From Kosakonia radicincitans DSM 16656 (GTDB lineage: Bacteria > Pseudomonadota > Gammaproteobacteria > Enterobacterales > Enterobacteriaceae): DNA of 64,000 bases. Position 1 is the stretch's first letter; the number at the start of each line of letters is the position of its first letter. This document shows, piece by piece, positions 60,001-64,000 of the stretch. Where the stretch lies: assembly GCF_000280495.2 (NCBI RefSeq), contig NZ_CP018016.1:4340001-4404000 (forward strand), written 5' to 3'. The translations under genes and the position numbers were made by a program. Under the pieces are notes generated by a model. The model was not told the origin of the DNA and did not search any database. It worked only from the letters and a program-made list of their open reading frames with translations.

Positions 60001-60145
60001 CGATGCGCTGAATGCCAGTGGCAAAACCATCGGCGTGATCAGCCACGTAGAAGCGATGAAAGAGCGGATCCCGGTGCAGATCAAGGTGAAGAAAATCAAC
60101 GGGCTGGGTTACAGCAAGCTCGACAGAAAATATGCGGTTTCGTAG
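57005..60145 (+). CDS. sbcC: Nuclease SbcCD subunit C (Rad50-like ATPase)
   Basis: 1046 residues. N-terminal ATPase lobe with Walker [15 protein letters not shown], two long coiled-coil arms rich in Gln/Ala/Leu, an apical zinc hook CPLC (Cys506 and Cys509), and a C-terminal lobe with signature [14 protein letters not shown] and Walker [15 protein letters not shown]-type partner of SbcD. Length is within two residues of E. coli SbcC by memory. Confidence 0.97.
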   Translation: MKILSLRLKNLNSLKGEWKIDFTEEPFASNGLFAITGATGAGKTTLLDAICLALYHETPRLSTLSQSQNDLMTRDTAECLAEVEFEVKGIAYRAFWSQSRARGQADGNLQAPRVELATCADGKILADKVKDKLDLTASLTGLDYGRFTRSMLLSQGQFAAFLNAKPRERAELLEELTGTEIYGQISAMVFEKHKAAKTRLEQLQAQAEGVVLLNDEQRQQLSTGLQALTDEEKTLLAGQQTTQAQAQWLNREAELRAALGRAQAAQVQAQQALAAAQPQLARLALAQPALQLRPLWERLEEQHKALARTRSQSEEVNTRLHASLLQRARIRATAVEKHAVLLGSQKTVAGWLAEHARFQRWHSELTGWRVLFNQLEEEKKQWQSLQQRVLTHQQKLQTLPEATLELTAEETAAAMAQCAQHRPLRQQLAALHARFAPLRKQLSLRQQSLRDLQAEQEKLNAEREQKRALYKEKNQLLTEVTTICELENTIKSLESERARLQAGQPCPLCGATEHPAVAHYQTIEPGVNQSRRQLLFDEVQKVKEEGVALGERLKGIAERYEKDEREVRSLQQDEQTGLQEWVTLCEQLNVSLDPHRELTSWQSAQDAYEHQLYLHNQRQTLLFQINELQQQSEQYQQAVTTRRDTLAAALQQLDLTLPPEGEEAAWLAARAQEAEQWQQQQQQQIALQEQITQLTPILDTLPTDETPAEAQNVALEGWRQVHDDCVSLRSQWQTLHQQLAQESETAEALEKQFLAALENSVFADKHAFLSALLSDDEHQRLEQLRQKLDADCQQKQALAASAEQAVAAHRAQPPAGLEENATADSIAQALEQVSRQLRENTTRQGELRQQLKQDADNRTRQQAVLQEIGRASVLYDDWGHLNALIGSKEGDKFRKFAQGLTLDNLVWLANNQLARLHGRYLLKRKASEALELEVVDTWQADAVRDTRTLSGGESFLVSLALALALSDLVSHKTRIDSLFLDEGFGTLDSETLDTALDALDALNASGKTIGVISHVEAMKERIPVQIKVKKINGLGYSKLDRKYAVS

Positions 60146-60154
60146 ATATTACGC

Positions 60155-60206
60155 CGTTGCGCAGGCCGGATAGTGCTGACGCTTATCCGGCCTGCGAAGC
60201 CACTAT
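60155..60206. repeat. REP element between sbcC and mak
   Basis: GCAGGCCGGATAGTG...GCTTATCCGGCCTGCG forms a REP-type palindrome between convergent genes. Confidence 0.8.
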
Positions 60207-60219
60207 TCCATCTGCGGTT

Positions 60220-61128
60220 TTACTCGCCCTGCGGCCACAGCCAGGCCGCGCCGCGCACGCCGCTGGAATCGCCGTGCAGCGCTTTACGGATCGGCGTTTC
60301 GCATTCGCCGCCAAACACCCAGTTGCGCACCAGTACAGGAACGGTCTGGTACAGCCTGTCGACATTGCTCATGCCGCCGCCGAGGACAATCACATCCGGA
60401 TCGAGAATATTGACTACGTGCGCCAGCGACTTCGCCAGCCGCAACTCGTAGCGGCTGAGCGCCAGTTCAGCCACCGCATCCTGCTCGCCGACCAGACGCA
60501 TAATCTCATTACCTTTTAGCGCATTACCGCTTAAGCGCTGGTAATCCGTGGCAAAGCCGGTGCCGGAGATAAAGGTTTCGATACAGCCTTGCTTGCCGCA
60601 GTAACAGGGCACTTCGGCGCGATATCGCAACTCATCATCATCCATCCACGGCAGCGGATTATGCCCCCACTCGCCCGCCGTGCCGTTGCCACCGGTGTGC
60701 ACATGCCCGTTGATCGCCACGCCGGAACCGCAACCGGTGCCAATGATCACCGCGAACACCGTTTGCGCCCCGGCCGCTGCGCCATCCACCGCTTCGGACA
60801 CCGCCAGGCAGTTGGCATCGTTCGCCAGCCGCACTTCCCGCTGCAGCCGCTGGCTTAAATCTTTGTCGAACGGTTTACCGTTCAGCCAGGTGGAGTTGGC
60901 GTTTTTCACCACCCCGGTATAGGGCGAAATGGAACCGGGGATCCCCATGCCGACGGTTCCCCGCTGGCCGGTCTCTTTTTCCGCCAGATCCACCAGCGTC
61001 GCAATCAACTCTATGGTTTGCAGATAGTCGCGCGGCGTGGCCTGCCGATGGCGGAAAAGCTCTTCGCCGCCATCGCCCAGCGCAATAATCTCTGTTTTTG
61101 TACCACCTAAATCGATACCGATACGCAC
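60220..61128 (-). CDS. mak: Fructokinase Mak (ROK family)
   Basis: 302 residues, the same as E. coli Mak. ATP-dependent sugar kinase of the ROK family with phosphate motif [11 protein letters not shown], the substrate-binding AGEWGHNPL, and a zinc site CYCGKQGC. It starts at GTG 61128, which has GAGGAG 7 nt upstream and gives the E. coli start (M)RIGIDLGG. Divergent from rdgC. Confidence 0.95.
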   Translation of the reverse strand: MRIGIDLGGTKTEIIALGDGGEELFRHRQATPRDYLQTIELIATLVDLAEKETGQRGTVGMGIPGSISPYTGVVKNANSTWLNGKPFDKDLSQRLQREVRLANDANCLAVSEAVDGAAAGAQTVFAVIIGTGCGSGVAINGHVHTGGNGTAGEWGHNPLPWMDDDELRYRAEVPCYCGKQGCIETFISGTGFATDYQRLSGNALKGNEIMRLVGEQDAVAELALSRYELRLAKSLAHVVNILDPDVIVLGGGMSNVDRLYQTVPVLVRNWVFGGECETPIRKALHGDSSGVRGAAWLWPQGE

Positions 61129-61228
61129 ATCAAACTCCTCATGGTGGACCACGCATTAGCAATGCAAGGCGGACAACAATTCGCTATCATGCCCGCTGCA
61201 TTTAACGACAAGGCCGTGGAAAAAAATC

Positions 61229-62140
61229 ATGCTGTGGTTCAAAAATTTAATGGTATACCGTCTCAGCCGCGATGTGGCGCTGCGAGCGGAAGAGATGGAA
61301 AAACAGCTTGCCCCACTATCGTTTACTCCATGCGGTAGTCAGGATATGGCGAAAACCGGATGGGTTCCACCGATGGGTTCACACAGCGACGCGCTGACCC
61401 ATACCGCCAATGGTCAGATTATTATCTGCGCCCGTAAAGAAGAAAAAATTCTGCCGACGCCGGTGGTTAAACAGGCGCTGGAAGCGAAAATCTCCCGCCT
61501 TGAAGCCGAACAGGGCCGCAAGCTGAAGAAAACGGAAAAAGATTCGCTGAAGGATGAAGTACTGCATTCGCTGCTGCCGCGCGCGTTTAGTCGTTTCAGC
61601 CAGACCATGATGTGGATCGACACCGTTAACGGTTTAATTATGGTTGACTGCGCCAGCGCCAAAAAAGCGGAAGATACGCTGGCGCTGCTGCGTAAAAGCC
61701 TCGGTTCGCTGCCGGTTGTGCCACTGGCGCTGGAAAACCCGATTGAACTGACGCTGACCGAGTGGGTACGTTCCGGCAACGTGGCGCAGGGCTTCCAGCT
61801 GCTGGATGAAGCAGAACTGAAAGCGATGCTGGAAGATGGCGGCGTGATCCGCGCGAAAAAGCAGGATCTGGTGAGCGACGAAATCGCGGTACATATTGAA
61901 GCCGGGAAAGTGGTGACCAAGCTGGCGCTCGACTGGCAGCAGCGCATCCAGTTTATGATTTGCGACGACGGTTCAGTAAAACGCCTGAAGTTTTGCGACG
62001 AGATCCGCGATCAGAACGAAGATATCGACCGTGAAGATTACGCCCAGCGCTTTGATGCCGATTTTATTCTGATGACCGGCGAGCTGGCGGCATTGATTCA
62101 AAATCTGGTGGAAGGTTTGGGCGGCGAAGCTCAGCGCTGA
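61229..62140 (+). CDS. rdgC: Recombination-associated protein RdgC
   Basis: 303 residues, the same as E. coli RdgC, a ring-shaped non-specific DNA-binding protein that limits RecA activity. Matches along the full length from [16 protein letters not shown] to the C-terminal [14 protein letters not shown]. It is a single-gene unit followed by a strong terminator. Confidence 0.97.
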   Translation: MLWFKNLMVYRLSRDVALRAEEMEKQLAPLSFTPCGSQDMAKTGWVPPMGSHSDALTHTANGQIIICARKEEKILPTPVVKQALEAKISRLEAEQGRKLKKTEKDSLKDEVLHSLLPRAFSRFSQTMMWIDTVNGLIMVDCASAKKAEDTLALLRKSLGSLPVVPLALENPIELTLTEWVRSGNVAQGFQLLDEAELKAMLEDGGVIRAKKQDLVSDEIAVHIEAGKVVTKLALDWQQRIQFMICDDGSVKRLKFCDEIRDQNEDIDREDYAQRFDADFILMTGELAALIQNLVEGLGGEAQR

Positions 62141-62156
62141 GTGTTCAGCAAAAGAG

Positions 62157-62183
62157 AAACGCCCGGGTTTTCCGGGCGTTTTG
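62157..62183. terminator. Bidirectional terminator between rdgC and ppnP
   Basis: AAACGCCCGG, loop, CCGGGCGTTTT on the plus strand; the minus strand also ends in a T-rich run. It lies between converging genes. Confidence 0.9.
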
Positions 62184-62185
62184 CA

Positions 62186-62479
<294 letters not shown>

Positions 62480-62556
62480 TTATAAAGAAAATGTATGAAA
62501 AGCCACTATAGGGGCCGGGATTCACTTCTGTCACGCAAAATTGCACAGCGCTGCGA

Positions 62557-63234
62557 CTAGACAAGCAGTTCAGATGCGAGGCGCGCCACCAGTACGTTAG
62601 ACAATAATACCGGGACATCCAGCGCCTTCTGGAGCAAATCACGGTGCTGCTGATGGAAGCCAAGACAATCCAGCATCAACACATCCGCACCGCGCTCCAG
62701 CAACGCTCGCCCGGCATCAATAAATTCTCTTTCTGTCGCGAGGAAAGGATGCGCCAGTTCGTAATAAGGCTCTTTTTCCAGAACCGTCCACTTTTTCTTC
62801 TGCTGCGCCATCAGTTCCGGTACCGGAACAATTACCCCCACCTGATGCCCGTCGACAATTGACGCCACCAGCGGCGGAATAATGCGCTGCGGTTCGACTA
62901 AAATCGCATTGCGCGTTACAAATCCCCGGATATCGGCGGTGCTCATTAGCAGAATGACATCGTAGCCCTGGTTATCCAGCACTTCGATAACGCTCTGCAA
63001 ATCACGCTCCACCCTGGCACGGGAGACCATGCCGAGGCTGTCATCGCGCAACTGCGTCGGAATCGCGAACTCGCCAGCTTCTGCGCCGTACTCCTCACGC
63101 ACCTCTTGTGGGTCCATCTTCCCCAGCAGGCTGATATGCGTGATCTGCTGCTCTGAAATATGCTCCGTCAGGAGCGGTAAAATTGCTTGCACCGGCACTA
63201 CACCAATGGTCAGGATCGCCAAAGTTGCACTCAT
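62557..63234 (-). CDS. aroM: AroM family protein
   Basis: 225 residues, the same as E. coli AroM. A Rossmann-like protein of the AroM family with unknown activity, co-regulated with aroL by TyrR in E. coli. Conserved start [13 protein letters not shown] and the late motif [14 protein letters not shown] resemble the Asp/Glu racemase fold. Third gene of the aroL-yaiA-aroM string, separated from yaiA by 219 nt with a strong inverted repeat. Confidence 0.93.
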   Translation of the reverse strand: MSATLAILTIGVVPVQAILPLLTEHISEQQITHISLLGKMDPQEVREEYGAEAGEFAIPTQLRDDSLGMVSRARVERDLQSVIEVLDNQGYDVILLMSTADIRGFVTRNAILVEPQRIIPPLVASIVDGHQVGVIVPVPELMAQQKKKWTVLEKEPYYELAHPFLATEREFIDAGRALLERGADVLMLDCLGFHQQHRDLLQKALDVPVLLSNVLVARLASELLV

Positions 63235-63274
63235 TTCTACTTCCCGCCTTTCAATACTACTCGTTCTTATTTGC

Positions 63275-63314
63275 TCTCTTTACACGGCAGTACAGCTTAT
63301 GCCGTGTAAAGAGA
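63275..63314. repeat. 15-bp perfect inverted repeat between yaiA and aroM
   Basis: TCTCTTTACACGGCA, a 10-nt loop, TGCCGTGTAAAGAGA. No T run follows on either strand, so it is not a plain terminator. It lies about 40 nt upstream of the aroM ATG and would form a stable RNA stem in the operon mRNA. Confidence 0.85.
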
Positions 63315-63453
63315 ACATCACACTCCCGCGTTCAAATAAATTCCAGCAACCATGCAATAGTAACCGTTGAGCGAGGTTAAGCCAGTCAAAAAATGTGATG
63401 TAAGTCCGTTTCTGTAATGTTCAGGCGTTCAGTCAGAATAATCGTCGCCCGAC

Positions 63454-63645
63454 TTAGCTTTTGTCAGGATCTTCATAACGCCTTTTGGCGTCGAGCGCTT
63501 CCTGCTCGGTGGGATGTTCGCTGATCAAGGAATCCGGTTTCGGATGATCGGCGCGTAGTTGATACCAGGTAACGGTCTGGTTTCCCGTGCCTTTTTCAAT
63601 CGCAACAATGCGGGCTTCACGCGGATAAGGCGGTTTTGTCGGCAT
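63454..63645 (-). CDS. yaiA: Small protein YaiA
   Basis: 63 residues, the same as E. coli YaiA ([19 protein letters not shown]...). The function is unknown. It lies in the aroL-yaiA-aroM transcript, 49 nt after the aroL stop, and shares its TyrR/TrpR regulation in E. coli. Confidence 0.93.
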   Translation of the reverse strand: MPTKPPYPREARIVAIEKGTGNQTVTWYQLRADHPKPDSLISEHPTEQEALDAKRRYEDPDKS

Positions 63646-63694
63646 AGCTCTTCCTCATTTTCCGGTCGAGCTATAAGTATAGACAAACGTTTCG

Positions 63695-64000
63695 CTAACT
63701 GGCGCGCGCCAGCTGTAATGCCGCCTCAATATCAGACACCACCTGGTCGGGCGACTGCGCCGCATTCACCATGTGGTGCGCCGCTTCGCGATAGAGTGCA
63801 TCGCGCAGCGCCAGCACTTCGCTAACCTCTTCGCTAATCGGCTTGCCGGTCAGCGTCGGTCGCTGTCCCTCTTCCGGAAAGGCTTCCAGCCTGTCCGCCA
63901 GCACCGCGACAGGCGCGCAAAGGTAAACGACGATGCCTTTTTCGCGCATAAAGTGCCGATTATATTCACTTAAAATAATACCGCCGCCAGTGGCAATCAC
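63695..64000 (-). CDS. aroL: Shikimate kinase II, C-terminal part (partial)
   Basis: The last 101 codons are present; the P-loop half lies beyond the window. Visible are [18 protein letters not shown] (substrate-binding GGG motif), [15 protein letters not shown], and the LID region RPTLTGK with the conserved Arg. It phosphorylates shikimate in aromatic amino acid synthesis. Its promoter with TyrR/TrpR sites would be outside the window. Confidence 0.95.
   Translation of the reverse strand: MIATGGGIILSEYNRHFMREKGIVVYLCAPVAVLADRLEAFPEEGQRPTLTGKPISEEVSEVLALRDALYREAAHHMVNAAQSPDQVVSDIEAALQLARAS

Overview
The window is chromosomal DNA from a member of the Enterobacteriaceae. Most of it keeps the E. 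coli K-12 gene order, with protein lengths matching E. coli orthologues: cyoBCDE, yajR, yajQ, panE-yajL, thiI, xseB-ispA-dxs, yajO, pgpA-thiL-nusB-ribH-ribD-nrdR, yajI, tsx, then secF-secD-yajC-tgt-queA, acpH, malZ, proY, brnQ, phoR-phoB, sbcD-sbcC, mak, rdgC, ppnP, aroM-yaiA-aroL. The extra genes (chitinase, DUF3999/DUF2339 pair, hydroxyacid dehydrogenase, peroxiredoxin) suggest an environmental or plant-associated relative of Enterobacter, Kosakonia or Klebsiella. I cannot fix the genus from sequence alone.

Bases 1-17.7 kb are conserved core: the end of cytochrome bo3 oxidase, isoprenoid/DXP synthesis, thiamine/tRNA sulfur, riboflavin genes and the nucleoside channel Tsx. pgpA has lost its ATG because of a silent change in the overlapping thiL gene.

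Bases 17.7-36.2 kb are an accessory block between tsx and secF, where E. coli carries yajD. A 13-gene minus-strand operon-like cluster encodes an unorthodox type II secretion/type IV filament machine. It has a canonical GspG, GspE, GspF and prepilin peptidase, but the inner-membrane platform is a set of small PilM/N/O/P-like proteins instead of GspC/L/M. The secretin is a lipoprotein with a long helical (TPR-like) N-terminus, there are three further GspG-like pseudopilins, and a lytic transglycosylase is embedded. Divergent from it is a LuxR/RcsB-type regulator whose receiver lacks the phospho-acceptor Asp. Next come an AA10 lytic polysaccharide monooxygenase and a GH18 chitinase, both exported and both ending in a similar CBM5/12. 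Last is a split phosphorelay: hybrid sensor kinase, separate HPt protein with a degenerate receiver, and an EvgA/BvgA-type regulator. The simplest reading is a self-contained chitin utilisation and secretion island: sensing, regulation, secretion machine and cargo.

Bases 36.2-64 kb return to core genes. yajC, the third member of SecDF-YajC, is interrupted by an in-frame amber codon at codon 42 while the rest of its frame is intact. A small accessory set (2-Cys peroxiredoxin, DUF3999-DUF2339, hydroxyacid dehydrogenase) lies around malZ. The PhoBR system carries a clear Pho box. The window ends inside aroL. I saw no tRNA, rRNA, CRISPR, insertion sequence or integrase; repeats are limited to REP/BIME elements and one 27-bp coding tandem repeat.
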